A stretch of 64,000 bases of DNA from Tepidiforma sp. (GTDB lineage Bacteria; Chloroflexota; Dehalococcoidia; Tepidiformales; Tepidiformaceae). The stretch lies in contig BPIE01000001.1 in the NCBI GenBank assembly GCA_026003935.1, positions 62,001 through 126,000 on the forward strand. Direction: 5' to 3'. The notes under the pieces are model-generated. The model worked only from the letters and a program-made list of their open reading frames with translations. It searched no databases and was not told the DNA's origin. Below, in pieces: positions 8,921-17,947 of the stretch. Each line of letters starts with the position of its first letter. Position 1 is the stretch's first letter. Made by a program: the position numbers and the translations under genes.

Positions 8921-10653
8921 ACGCGCGCCTCGAGAAGCTCATCTCAGATGCCAGGGCGGCTTGGCGGGCCGAGCAGGCATCTGGCCGCATCCGCATCCGC
9001 GTGACGCTCGACACCTCCTCACTCGCGCGCGGTGCAGACGAGACACTCGCGCGTCTGCGCGAGGCGGCAGCGTCGCGCCGCATCGACGCCGACGTCGGCA
9101 TCACGGGTTCGTGGGGCTTTTGCTGGATGGAGCCCTGTGTGTCTGTCCGCTCGGCGGCCGGCACCCACGCCGTGCTCTACGGCAACGTCACCCCGGACCG
9201 CGTCGACGGCCTGATCGAAGCAATCGCCGCCGGCCGCGACCTTCCCGAACTCGCGCTCGGCGTCATCGAGGGCAACGCGACGCCTGAGATTCCGTTGCTT
9301 GAGGACCACCCGTTCATGAAGGGGCAGGTGCGGCGCCTCATGGCGAATCTCGGACGCACGGACCCGGAGAACATCGACCACTATCTCGCCCACGGCGGCT
9401 ACGAGGGGTTCGGCAAAGCCCTGGAGATGGATGCCGAAGCCATCGTCAAAGAAGTGCTGGACTCGGGCCTGGGCGGCCGCGGCGGCGGCGGCTTCCCGAC
9501 AGGCCGCAAATGGGATTTCCTGCGCAACGCCACCACCTCGCCCCGCTACCTCGTGTGCAACGCCGATGAGGGTGACCCGGGTGCGTGGGTCAATCGCATC
9601 CTGATGGAAGGCGACCCGCACCTGATCATCGAGGGCATGCTCATTGCGGCCCTCGCCTCCCATGCCGACGAGGGCTACATCTACATCCGGTACGAATATC
9701 CGCTGGCCTTCGAACGCATGAAGAAGGCCGTCGCGCAGGCCTACGAGAGGGGTCTGCTGGGCCGCGACATCCTCGGGACGGGGAAGAACTTCGAGCTCAT
9801 CGTCTTCCTCGGTGCAGGCGCGTATGTCTGCGGTGAGGAGACGGGGCTGATCAATTCCATCGATGGCTACCGCGGCATGCCCCGCATCAAGCCTCCCTTC
9901 CCGGCGCAGGCCGGCCTCTGGAACAAGCCGACGAATGTCAACAACGTCGAATCCTACGCCAACGCGCCGCTTATCCTTCGGCACGGTGCCCAGTGGTGGA
10001 GCTCCGTTTCCGATGTGAAAGAGAAGGGAACGAAGATGTTCACCTTCTCGGGCCACGTGAAACAGGCCGGTTGTATCGAAATTCCCTTCGGCCCGAAGGT
10101 GCGCACGCTACTCGAGCAGTACGCAGGCGGCCTGAGTGGGGACCTCCCGCTCAAGGGCTTCCAGCCCGGCGGCCCGCTCTCCGGGGTCCTGCCTGCATCC
10201 GATATCGACCTCCCGCTCACACTCGACCCGTATCGTGAACGGGGGATGTTCCTCGGGTCGGGCGGTGTCGTGTTCTTCGATCAGTCGGCCTGTATCGTCG
10301 ACCTCTGCCTCTTCTTCCTCGGGTTTTGCGAGGATGAAAGCTGCGGCCGGTGCACCACTTGCCACGGCGGCACCCAGCGCGCCGTGGAAATCCTGCGCCG
10401 CATCGCTGCCGGCGGCGGACGCGATGCCGACCTCGAGAACTTCGAAAAGCTCATCGGCACGCTGGTCTGGTCCAACTGCCTCCACGGTCAGTTCGCGATG
10501 ACCAGCATCAAGACGTCGCTGAGGACGTTCCGGGACGAGTACGTCGAACATATCGTCGATAAAGTATGCCGCGCGGGTGTCTGCAAAGGGCTGATGCCCG
10601 GCCGCTGGGCACGGCGTCCGGCGCCAGTGTCCGCGGGGGCAACCGCCGACTAG
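8917..10653 (+). CDS. nuoF: NADH-quinone oxidoreductase subunit F (51 kDa-type, FMN, 4Fe-4S)
   Basis: A 578-residue protein. ATG 8917 overlaps the nuoE stop. Residues 1-110 form an extra thioredoxin-like domain with two Cys (C69, C74; GFCWMEPC), as in the long NuoF/HoxF forms. The NADH-binding glycine loop GLGGRGGGGFPTG is at 184-196 and the FMN region NADEGDPGAW follows. The 4Fe-4S (N3) ligands are C476-x2-C479-x2-C482 (ESCGRCTTC) and C521. It oxidises NADH and passes electrons through FMN to the Fe-S chain. Nothing recognisable as nuoG follows; mutS is next behind its own promoter-like sequence. Confidence 0.93.
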   Translation: MNARLEKLISDARAAWRAEQASGRIRIRVTLDTSSLARGADETLARLREAAASRRIDADVGITGSWGFCWMEPCVSVRSAAGTHAVLYGNVTPDRVDGLIEAIAAGRDLPELALGVIEGNATPEIPLLEDHPFMKGQVRRLMANLGRTDPENIDHYLAHGGYEGFGKALEMDAEAIVKEVLDSGLGGRGGGGFPTGRKWDFLRNATTSPRYLVCNADEGDPGAWVNRILMEGDPHLIIEGMLIAALASHADEGYIYIRYEYPLAFERMKKAVAQAYERGLLGRDILGTGKNFELIVFLGAGAYVCGEETGLINSIDGYRGMPRIKPPFPAQAGLWNKPTNVNNVESYANAPLILRHGAQWWSSVSDVKEKGTKMFTFSGHVKQAGCIEIPFGPKVRTLLEQYAGGLSGDLPLKGFQPGGPLSGVLPASDIDLPLTLDPYRERGMFLGSGGVVFFDQSACIVDLCLFFLGFCEDESCGRCTTCHGGTQRAVEILRRIAAGGGRDADLENFEKLIGTLVWSNCLHGQFAMTSIKTSLRTFRDEYVEHIVDKVCRAGVCKGLMPGRWARRPAPVSAGATAD

Positions 10654-10679
10654 CGAGGCGTACATTCGTTCGCCCGCGC

Positions 10680-10685
10680 TACAAT
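10680..10685 (+). promoter_or_regulatory. Putative -10 box of mutS-mutL promoter
   Basis: TACAAT preceded by GC, about 40 bases before the mutS GTG and just after the nuoF stop. It shares the TAyAnT form of the other promoters in the window. The -35 region is not clear. Confidence 0.45.
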
Positions 10686-10723
10686 GGCTCTCGTCCCCGA
10701 CCCGGGGGCCGGAGTTCCGCCGC

Positions 10724-13301
10724 GTGTCGACTCCCATCCGGCAGCAGTACCTCGACCTCCGCAAACGCTACCCGGGCACGATCCTCTTCTTTCGCCTCGG
10801 CGACTTCTACGAAACGTTCGATGACGACGCGAGGGTCGTCGCCGAGGAGCTGCAGATCACCCTGACCTCGAAGCCGATGGGCAAAGACCTGCGGGTCCCG
10901 CTCGCAGGCGTCCCCTATCACAGCATCGACCAGCACGTCGCGAAGCTCGTCGCCCGGGGGTACCGGGTTGCCATTTGCGAGCAGCTGGCCGACCCGGCCG
11001 AGGTGAAGGGGCTCGTGCCTCGCGATGTCGTGCGCATCGTCACCGCAGGCACCGTCACGTCCGACGTATCGCTCGAGGCTGGGCGCCCCAATTTCCTCGG
11101 TGCGTTTGCTCGCAGGGGAAGGGACGCGGCGCTAGCGCTCGCCGACGTCACGACGGGCGAGATACGCATCGTGCCAGGCGAGGATGCCCTCACCGAGCTG
11201 GGGCGGTCCCCGGTAGCTGAGCTCCTGGTCGAGGACGCGGCCGATGCCGCAGGGGCCGATATGCCGGTGGTGCAGCGCCCCTTGCTCAACGAGCTTGTCA
11301 TCGAGGCCGAGCTGGCCCGCCAGTTTGGGGAACGTGCCAGGGAAGCGCTCATTCCCGGGCCTGCTGCGGCAGCGTCGCTCGCGCACATCATCCTGTATCT
11401 CCGCGAGACCTTCCCTGCGGCGCTTGGCACCCTTCAACGGCTTCGTGTCGACCCGCTAGCCGGCGGGCTTCTCATCGACGAACGAACCCTCCGTAACCTC
11501 GAAGTCTTTCCGTCGCCGGGGCGTTCGTCGTCGCTGTTGGGCGTGGTCGACCGTTCGCGCACGTCGATGGGAACCCGCCTCCTGCGCCACTGGCTCGCGC
11601 ACCCGCTTCGCGACCGGGCTGAGCTCGAAGCGCGGCTCGACGCCGTAGGCTGGGCAGTTGACCACCCGATCGAGCGTGAGCAGATGCAGGCGGTCCTCAA
11701 GGCCATACCCGATATCGGACGCCTCGCGGGGCGGGTGGGCTCCCGGACGGCGTCGCCGCGCGACCTGGCGTCGCTTCGCGAAGGACTGCGTGCTGTGCTC
11801 GAGCTTGGTGCCCAGTTGAAGCGGTCGGAACCGCCGGCTCTGCTGTATGGCACCCTCGCGGCGCTCGCCGGCGCAGCGGAGCCGCTCGCCACCCTCGACG
11901 CCGCGCTCGCGGAGGACCCGCCCGCGGCGTTCGACGACGGCGGCGTCATCCGGAGAGGATTCAGCCCGGAGATCGACTCGCTGCACGCCCTTGCGCACGA
12001 TGCGCGAAGCTTCCTCCTTGGGCTTGAGCGCATTGAACGAGAGCGCACGGGCATCAAGTCCTTGAAGGTCGGCCACAACAAGGTGTTCGGCTACTACATC
12101 GAGGTCAGTGCCGCCAACGCTGCGCTCGTCCCCCCACACTACCAGCGCCGGCAGACGCTCGTCGGCGCCGAGCGGTACGTCACGGAGGAGCTGAAGGAGT
12201 ACGAGTCACGCCTTGTAGGAGCCCGGGAGCGCCTCGTCGAGCTCGAACGGCAGGCGTTTGCATCCCTGGTGGAGACCCTCGCCGCTGGACTTGCCGGACT
12301 CCAGTCGCTCGCCGACGCGGTCGCGCTCATTGACGTCATCCTCGGACTTGGCGAGACGGCTTCGGAGCGCGGCTATACCCGCCCCGAGTTCACGGACGGG
12401 CTCCTCGAAATCCGCGGCGGGCGCCACCCGGTCGTCGAAGCGGCGGTGGGACCCGGGCGTTTCGTTCCCAACGATTGCGTCCTCGACGGAGCGACGCAAA
12501 TCCTCGTCATTACGGGCCCGAACATGAGCGGCAAATCAACCTTCCTGCGGCAGGTGGCGCTCATCGCCCTGCTCGCGCAGGCCGGTTCATTTGTCCCTGC
12601 AGCCGAAGCGCGCCTTCCCCTGTTCGACCGCGTATTCAGCCGAATTGGCGCCCACGACGACCTTGCTGCAGGGCAGTCGACGTTCATGGTCGAAATGGTC
12701 GAGACCGCCCAGATCCTCCACCGCGCCACGCCCGAATCGCTGGTCATTCTCGACGAAGTCGGCCGTGGCACCAGCACCTACGATGGGATGGCCATTGCGC
12801 GCGCAGTCATCGAATTCCTGCACAACCGAAAGGAGGGTGCAGCGCGGACCCTCTTCGCTACCCACTACCACGAGCTCACGGCGCTCGAAGGACTGCTCCC
12901 GCGTGTCCGGAACGCGCACGTCGCGGTCCGGGAGGAGGGCGGCGAGGTTGTCTTCGAACACCGGGTCGTGCCCGGCGCAGCCGACCGAAGCTACGGCATT
13001 CACGTAGCCCGGCTCGCAGGACTCCCGCGGGCGGTCATCTCCCGGGCGGAACACCTGCTCAACGAGTTCGAAGCGGGGCGCCGCTCCTCTGAACCCACCC
13101 GGCAACGCCGGAGTGCCGTCCAATGGGCACATCCCGGGCGTCGAGCTCGCTGCGGCGCAACTTCCGCTGTTTGCGCCGGCCGCGTCGCTGCTTGAGCAGG
13201 AGCTCGCGGCGCTCGACGTCGACGGCATGACGCCAATCGAGGCGATCCAAAAGCTGTACGAATTGCGTTCCCGCGCTCGCGAGCGCGCGGTGAACAGGTG
13301 A
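10724..13301 (+). CDS. mutS: DNA mismatch repair protein MutS (frameshift near the 3' end)
   Basis: Mismatch-recognition ATPase. The mismatch-probing F28-x-E30 (GDFYE), Walker A GPNMSGKS (598-605) and Walker B D677-E678 are intact. GTG 10724 begins the family-typical STPIRQQYLDL. Near 13075 the frame changes: the long frame ends at 13195 with an unrelated Arg-rich tail, whereas the frame one base further on gives the normal MutS end, with QLPLF (a beta-clamp-binding type motif), LEQELAALDVD and TPIEAIQKLYELRS, stopping at 13301. Removing one G from the GGGG at 13075-13078 restores an 858-residue protein whose stop overlaps mutL as GTGA. The total length is one base more than a multiple of three. 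A sequence error is the simplest explanation; a real lesion would remove only the C-terminal part. Confidence 0.9.
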
Positions 13302-15109
13302 CTGGGCGGGTGAGCAACGCGATTCGCGTGCTTCCGCCGGACGTCGCCGCCCGTATCGCTGCCGGGGAGGTTGTCGAGCGGCCCGTTTCGGTCGTTCGCG
13401 AGCTGCTTGACAATGCCATCGACGCCGGCGCCTCGCGTATTTCGCTGTCGTTCGATGACGGAGGCATCAGCCGGATTGAAGTTGCCGATGACGGCCGCGG
13501 GATTGCCCCGGCCGACGTCGAGCTTGCGTTCGAACGTCACGCGACCTCGAAGGTTGCCTCCGTGGACGACCTCCTGCGCGTCCACACCCTTGGCTTCCGG
13601 GGCGAGGCGCTTCCTTCCATCGCCGCTGCCGCCGACGTCGAAATCCTGACTCGGGCGCGCGGTGAGCCGGTGGGAGTCTTCCTCGCGCTCGCCGACGGTC
13701 GACCGGTCCGGCGCAGCGCTCGCCCCGCACCCGAGGGCACTACGATTACGGTGCGCGATCTGTTTGCGCGCGTGCCCGCCCGGAGGAAGTTCCTGGGGAC
13801 CCCAGCGGCTGAATCCCGGGCTATCACGACGCTCGCCACCCACTACGCACTGGCCTACCCGGGCATTGCATTCACGGTCGCGAGCAACGGCCGTCGGGTG
13901 CTTACGACGAGCGGGGACGACGACATGCGCCACGCGTTCGCGGCGGTGTACGGCGCCGACATGGCGCGGAAGGTGCTTGATGTCGAGTTCAGAGATGGGG
14001 ACGTGGCAGTGTTCGGCCTTGCCGGGCCCCCGTCGCTCCACCGCGGCAACAGGACAGGAATCTCTGTGTTCGTGAATGGACGCTGGGTGCAGAGCCGGGC
14101 CCTCCTCTTCGCTGCCACCGAGGCGTATCAGTCGCAGTTGCCAGCAGGGCGGTTTCCCATCGCTGCCCTCCATATTCGCCTTCCCGATGAGGACGTCGAC
14201 GTCAACGTGCACCCGGCCAAGGCCGAGGTGCGCTTCCGGGATGAGCGGCGCGTGGCGCGGGCAATCCGCCACGCAGTGCGGGAGGCTCTTGAGGGGGCTG
14301 CACCGGTCGTCTGGAGCCTGACCGACATGGCGACACCCGTGACGGGACCTGTCACGGAGCCCGCATCACCCGCGCCGGACGAACTGTTGCCCGCCGCTGA
14401 ACCCGTCGCCGTAGCCGCTCCGCCCCCCGCCCTGCGCGGTCCGGCTCCCACGCAGGGGGTTCTTGCGCTTACGCGGCCGGTCCGGCCTTCGATGCCGGTC
14501 ATGCCGGGGGGGGCGGGCTCATCCCACCGCGAGCTCCTGCCATTGCTCCGGGTCGTTGGCCAGCTGAATGCGACCTACATCGTCGCGGAGGGTCCTGACG
14601 GCATGTACCTGGTCGACCAGCATGCCGCGCACGAGCGCGTTGTCTACGACCGGCTCCTGGCGCGCCAGGCTGCATCTGGCTCCCCGGCCGCCCAGCCGCT
14701 GCTGGAACCGTTGCTGCTCGAAGTGGGCGCTTCGCTGGCGAATGTTGCCGCCGCCAGCGAAGCCGACCTCGAGCAGCTCGGACTCGTGCTCGAGCCGTTT
14801 GGCGATGGCGCGCTGCTGCTCCGCCAGGTCCCGGCGGGGTTTCGCGCCGATGATCCCCTGGCGACGGTGATGGCCGTGCTCGAGGCCCTGGAACAGGATG
14901 AACGGATACCGCCAGGGTTCGGCCGGGCCGCCGCAACGGTCGCCTGTCACAGCAGTGTACGTGCTGGGATGATGCTCTCCCTCGACGAAATGCGGCAGCT
15001 CATCGAGGACCTCGCATCGACCGCCACGCCCAGAACGTGCCCGCACGGGCGCCCGACCATCGTTCGTGTCGGGACGGAGGCGATCGAGCGCCAGTTTGGG
15101 CGACGGTAG
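13298..15109 (+). CDS. mutL: DNA mismatch repair protein MutL
   Basis: A 603-residue GHKL ATPase and endonuclease. N-terminal motifs are GEVVERP, the catalytic Glu (E35) and Mg-binding N39 in RELLDNAIDAG, and DDGRGI at 64-69. A Pro/Ala-rich linker follows (about 345-400). The C-terminal domain has the endonuclease metal motif DQHAAHERVVYD (from 440; the last Glu of the consensus is Asp), ACHSSVRAG and CPHGRP (from 581), so it should nick the daughter strand like MutL of organisms without MutH. GTG 13298 overlaps the restored mutS stop as GTGA, supporting a two-gene mutSL operon. It converges with the fumarase operon, leaving a 10-base gap without a terminator. Confidence 0.95.
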   Translation: MTGRVSNAIRVLPPDVAARIAAGEVVERPVSVVRELLDNAIDAGASRISLSFDDGGISRIEVADDGRGIAPADVELAFERHATSKVASVDDLLRVHTLGFRGEALPSIAAAADVEILTRARGEPVGVFLALADGRPVRRSARPAPEGTTITVRDLFARVPARRKFLGTPAAESRAITTLATHYALAYPGIAFTVASNGRRVLTTSGDDDMRHAFAAVYGADMARKVLDVEFRDGDVAVFGLAGPPSLHRGNRTGISVFVNGRWVQSRALLFAATEAYQSQLPAGRFPIAALHIRLPDEDVDVNVHPAKAEVRFRDERRVARAIRHAVREALEGAAPVVWSLTDMATPVTGPVTEPASPAPDELLPAAEPVAVAAPPPALRGPAPTQGVLALTRPVRPSMPVMPGGAGSSHRELLPLLRVVGQLNATYIVAEGPDGMYLVDQHAAHERVVYDRLLARQAASGSPAAQPLLEPLLLEVGASLANVAAASEADLEQLGLVLEPFGDGALLLRQVPAGFRADDPLATVMAVLEALEQDERIPPGFGRAAATVACHSSVRAGMMLSLDEMRQLIEDLASTATPRTCPHGRPTIVRVGTEAIERQFGRR

Positions 15110-15119
15110 CGGGACCTGC

Positions 15120-15713
15120 TCAGCCCCCGAGCGACTGCACCGCGGGGATCGGCCGTGAACTCGTGCGGTATCGCCGCTTCCCCTCTTCCAGGAGGTCACC
15201 GCCATGACAGTCGTTGACGACGATGGCCGGGAAGTCCTCGACGACGAGCCGCCGGATGGCTTCCGTGCCAAGGTCTTCAAACGCGACGACCTCGGCGGAC
15301 TTGATGTGGCGATTGAGGAGCGCGCCCGTCCCGCCGACGGCGATGCAGTAGACCGCATGGTGCTGCTTGATCGCTTCCCGGACGGCCGGTCCCCGGCCGC
15401 CCTTGCCGATGATGCCCTTCAAGCCCGCCTCGAGCATGGGAATGGTGTAGGGGTCGAGCCGCATCGCCGTGGTTGGTCCGGCCGAGCCGATGACGGCGCC
15501 CGGCCGCGGCGGGGTAGGGCCGACGTAGTAAATCACCTGCCCCCTGAGGTCGATTGGCAAGGGCTCGCCCCGCTTCAGGAGCTCGATCATTCGCTTGTGC
15601 GCAGCGTCCCGTGCTGTGTAAATCACGCCGTTGAAGCGCACGTGGGTGCCGATGGAAAGGCTTTCGATGACTTCGTCCGAGAGCGGTGTTGTGAGTCGTA
15701 CCGAATCAGCCAT
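15120..15713 (-). CDS. Fumarate hydratase class I, beta subunit (Fe-S hydro-lyase C-terminal part)
   Basis: A 197-residue protein of the FumA C-terminal/TtdB family. Characteristic stretches are GQVIYYVGPTPPRPGAVIG, GPTTAMRLDPY and KGGRGPAVREAI. With the alpha subunit it interconverts fumarate and malate in the TCA cycle; the tartrate dehydratase beta subunit is the main alternative. ATG 15713 overlaps the end of the preceding GNAT gene by 8 bases. Normally the two subunit genes touch; here two acetyltransferase genes lie between them, but all four genes overlap or nearly touch and read in one direction, so they are one operon with the alpha gene first. Confidence 0.88.
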   Translation of the reverse strand: MADSVRLTTPLSDEVIESLSIGTHVRFNGVIYTARDAAHKRMIELLKRGEPLPIDLRGQVIYYVGPTPPRPGAVIGSAGPTTAMRLDPYTIPMLEAGLKGIIGKGGRGPAVREAIKQHHAVYCIAVGGTGALLNRHIKSAEVVAFEDLGTEAIRRLVVEDFPAIVVNDCHGGDLLEEGKRRYRTSSRPIPAVQSLGG

Positions 15714-16221
15714 GCTGTTCCTCCGCGGGGTGTTGCTCCAAGCTTTTCGACATAACGAGAAAATGCGCCGGCGATTTCAATTCATGCTCCGCGTGAGCGG
15801 GCCACGGGGCCCGGCCCGTGAGCCGGTAGCCGAGCCGCTCGTAGTAGCGCGGGAGGTCGGTCCGGGGGCTTGCGACCTCGAGCTCCATGCGCGAGCAGCC
15901 GGCTTCTCGTGCCCGGCGCTCGGCTTCGGCAATGAGCAGGCGGCCGAGCCCTGCTCCCTGCGCTTCCGGGTGCACGGCGAGCATGCCGAAATGACCGACC
16001 GGCGGGACCGTGGCGAGCCGCACGCACGCGAGAAGACTGCCGGAGCCATCCCGGATGGTCAGGAAGGTCTCGTGTTCGAGGTACGTTCGAACCTCCTCGA
16101 GCGTTGTCCGGTCGACGGCTTTGAAGAAGTCCTCCACCCGGTACGCCAGGTTGATCAGCCGCGTGAGCTCGATGGCGTCGCACGCGGTCGCTTCCTCGAC
16201 CGGATACGCCGCATCGGTCAT
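15706..16221 (-). CDS. GNAT-family N-acetyltransferase (second of a pair)
   Basis: A 171-residue GNAT. The acetyl-CoA pyrophosphate loop is GAGLGRLLIAEAERRAREAG, preceded by the beta4 strand HFGMLAVHPEAQ and followed by YYERLGYRLTGRAP. ATG 16221 overlaps the stop of the upstream GNAT (ATGA), and its own stop overlaps the fumarase beta gene. The C-terminal layout and the N-terminal LINLAYRVEDFF resemble the neighbouring GNAT, so the two probably arose by tandem duplication. The substrate is unknown; protein Lys acetylation of the fumarase or resistance to a small amine are both only possibilities. Confidence 0.82.
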   Translation of the reverse strand: MTDAAYPVEEATACDAIELTRLINLAYRVEDFFKAVDRTTLEEVRTYLEHETFLTIRDGSGSLLACVRLATVPPVGHFGMLAVHPEAQGAGLGRLLIAEAERRAREAGCSRMELEVASPRTDLPRYYERLGYRLTGRAPWPAHAEHELKSPAHFLVMSKSLEQHPAEEQHG

Positions 16222-16787
16222 GTCGGCTTCACCATTTCGCAGTACCTGTGGCGAACGAGGAAGTCCCAGTGGCCCGCCGGGTGTTCGACTTCGTGAATCA
16301 CCCGGTAGCCCAGCCGCTCGTAGTACTCGACCAGCCCGAACTCGCGGACCGTCCCGAGAGCGACGGCGGGGTATCCCTCTGCACGCGCGAGATCTTCCGC
16401 GAAGGCGACCAGCCGGCGCCCGATGCCGCGGTTCATGCGGTCCACCTCCACCGCGGCCATGCCGAAATACAGCGCCCCTCGCCACGGGTGGCCGGGCGGG
16501 ACATCCGGGGCAGCCGGGCGGGCGGTTCCCGCCGGACCGAGCATGTCCGGTTCGACGAACCGTTCAGCCGGCGCCACGAGCGCGCTGCCGAGCAGCAACC
16601 CGGCGCTATCCTCGGCGAGGATGAACCGCCCTGCGGTGCCCGCCTCGGCAAGCAGCTCTGCGGGCGTGGTGCGCTGACCGGCGAAAAGGTGTGCGTACGT
16701 GGCGTAGGCCCGGTTCACGAGCCCCGCGACTGCGCACGCATCGATGGCAGCGGCCGGGACGAGCCGCAACCGTACCTCTTCCTCCAC
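16218..16787 (-). CDS. GNAT-family N-acetyltransferase (first of a pair)
   Basis: A 189-residue GNAT with beta4 YFGMAAVEVDRMNRG, the CoA loop NRGIGRRLVAFAEDLARAEG and the C-terminal EYYERLGYRVIHEVEHPAGH. GTG 16787 begins one base after the stop of the fumarase alpha gene; the frame extends further upstream but over that gene. It shares LVNRAY and YYERLGYR with the following GNAT. A long insert between beta3 and beta4 (about residues 70-95, Pro-rich) is not seen in the second copy. The substrate cannot be predicted. Confidence 0.82.
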   Translation of the reverse strand: MEEEVRLRLVPAAAIDACAVAGLVNRAYATYAHLFAGQRTTPAELLAEAGTAGRFILAEDSAGLLLGSALVAPAERFVEPDMLGPAGTARPAAPDVPPGHPWRGALYFGMAAVEVDRMNRGIGRRLVAFAEDLARAEGYPAVALGTVREFGLVEYYERLGYRVIHEVEHPAGHWDFLVRHRYCEMVKPT

Positions 16788-16788
16788 G

Positions 16789-17640
16789 TCAGATGACCGC
16801 CTGCTTCGTCCGCGCCGAGTGACACTGGATGTTGACGGCCACCGGCAGCGCGGTGATGTGTGTCGGGTATGTCTCGACGAAGACGTCGAGAGCGGTGGTG
16901 CTTCCCCCGACGGCCTGGGGGCCGACACCCAGCTCGTTCACGGCCTGCAGGAGCTCGCGCTCCAGGTCCGCGACTTCGGGGTCCGGGCTGCGGTCTCCAA
17001 TCTTTCGGAACAGTGCGTGCTTTGCCATCGTCATGGCCTTTTCGGCGGTGCCGCCAATTCCGACCCCGATGACCAGCGGGGGACAGGGATTCCCGCCCGA
17101 CATGTCGACGGTCTCGCAAACGAAGTCGATGACCGCCTGTTTGCCCATGCCCGGCAGGAAGTTTTGGTACCGCGACATGTTCTCGCAGCCGCCGCCCTTC
17201 GGCATGAACATAACCTTGATTTGGTCACCGGGAACGATTTCGGTATGGATGACGCCGGGCGTGTTGTCGCCGGTGTTGACACGCGCGCTGAACGGCCGCG
17301 CGGCGATCGACTTCCGCAGATAGCCCTCGCTGTAGCCCCGCCGGATGCCTTCGTTCACCGCGTCGATGAGATAGCCGCCGGTGATGTGGACGTCCTGACC
17401 GATTTCCAGGATGACGACGGCAGTGCCGGTGTCCTGGCAGAGGGGCAGCATCCGCTCGCGCGCGACCTGCGCGTTTTCGAGAATCTCATCGATGATTTGG
17501 ACCGCAAGCGGCGACCGTTCTGTCGCACGGGCGGCGCGAATGGCTCCCTCGACGTCCTCAGGGAGAAAGTGCGTTGCCTCGATGGCGAGGCGCGCCACGG
17601 TGTCTGTAATCAGCTCAGCCGGTACCTCTCGCATGCGCAT
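16789..17640 (-). CDS. Fumarate hydratase class I, alpha subunit (4Fe-4S)
   Basis: A 283-residue protein of the FumA N-terminal/TtdA family. The three cysteines expected to bind the 4Fe-4S cluster are C68 (PLCQDTGTA), C152 (KGGGCENMS) and C186 (GGNPCPPL). Other family marks are FSARVNTGDNTPG and GVGIGGTAEKAM. It dehydrates malate to fumarate, or a related hydroxy acid, with the beta subunit encoded 1.1 kb downstream. The start is ATG 17640, with a second in-frame ATG six bases on (17634). First gene of the alpha-GNAT-GNAT-beta operon. Confidence 0.9.
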   Translation of the reverse strand: MRMREVPAELITDTVARLAIEATHFLPEDVEGAIRAARATERSPLAVQIIDEILENAQVARERMLPLCQDTGTAVVILEIGQDVHITGGYLIDAVNEGIRRGYSEGYLRKSIAARPFSARVNTGDNTPGVIHTEIVPGDQIKVMFMPKGGGCENMSRYQNFLPGMGKQAVIDFVCETVDMSGGNPCPPLVIGVGIGGTAEKAMTMAKHALFRKIGDRSPDPEVADLERELLQAVNELGVGPQAVGGSTTALDVFVETYPTHITALPVAVNIQCHSARTKQAVI

Positions 17641-17688
17641 CCCACAGTGGTGATGCAGGAAGCGTACCAGCCGAACCCGGCACGTACC

Positions 17689-17868
17689 TCAGGCGGAACG
17701 GTCCAGGTTGCGTCCGACGTTTGGGTCGAGTAGTCGAACCAGCTCCGCCTGAGTTTCGGCGGCCGCCTTGACGGCCCTGACCGCGGCCTGGAACGCGACC
17801 CGGCCCGCAATCCCCTCCACCGGGTCGGCGGGGATGGAGGTTGGGGCGATGGCACTCAGCAGGTTCAC
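17689..17868 (-). CDS. Small protein, possibly YjfB-like putative motility protein
   Basis: A 59-residue frame from GTG 17868 filling most of the gap between the enoyl-CoA hydratase and fumarase alpha genes. The sequence has an alpha-helical middle (AFQAAVRAVKAAAETQAEL) and ends with VRLLDPNVGRNLDRSA. The pattern of Ala-rich helix followed by Leu-Leu, Pro, Gly and N-[IL]-D near the end resembles the YjfB putative motility family (PF14070), where the end reads like PHLGQNVDV. No clear ribosome binding site is seen. It could be non-coding, but its residue composition is more protein-like than that of the other frames. Confidence 0.45.
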   Translation of the reverse strand: MNLLSAIAPTSIPADPVEGIAGRVAFQAAVRAVKAAAETQAELVRLLDPNVGRNLDRSA

Positions 17869-17947
17869 GCCATAAGTCTCGCACCCGGCAGCGCGCCGCC
17901 CGGGAACCGAGTGGTGGAAGAGGAGTAACCGTTGGGTGAACGCGTGC

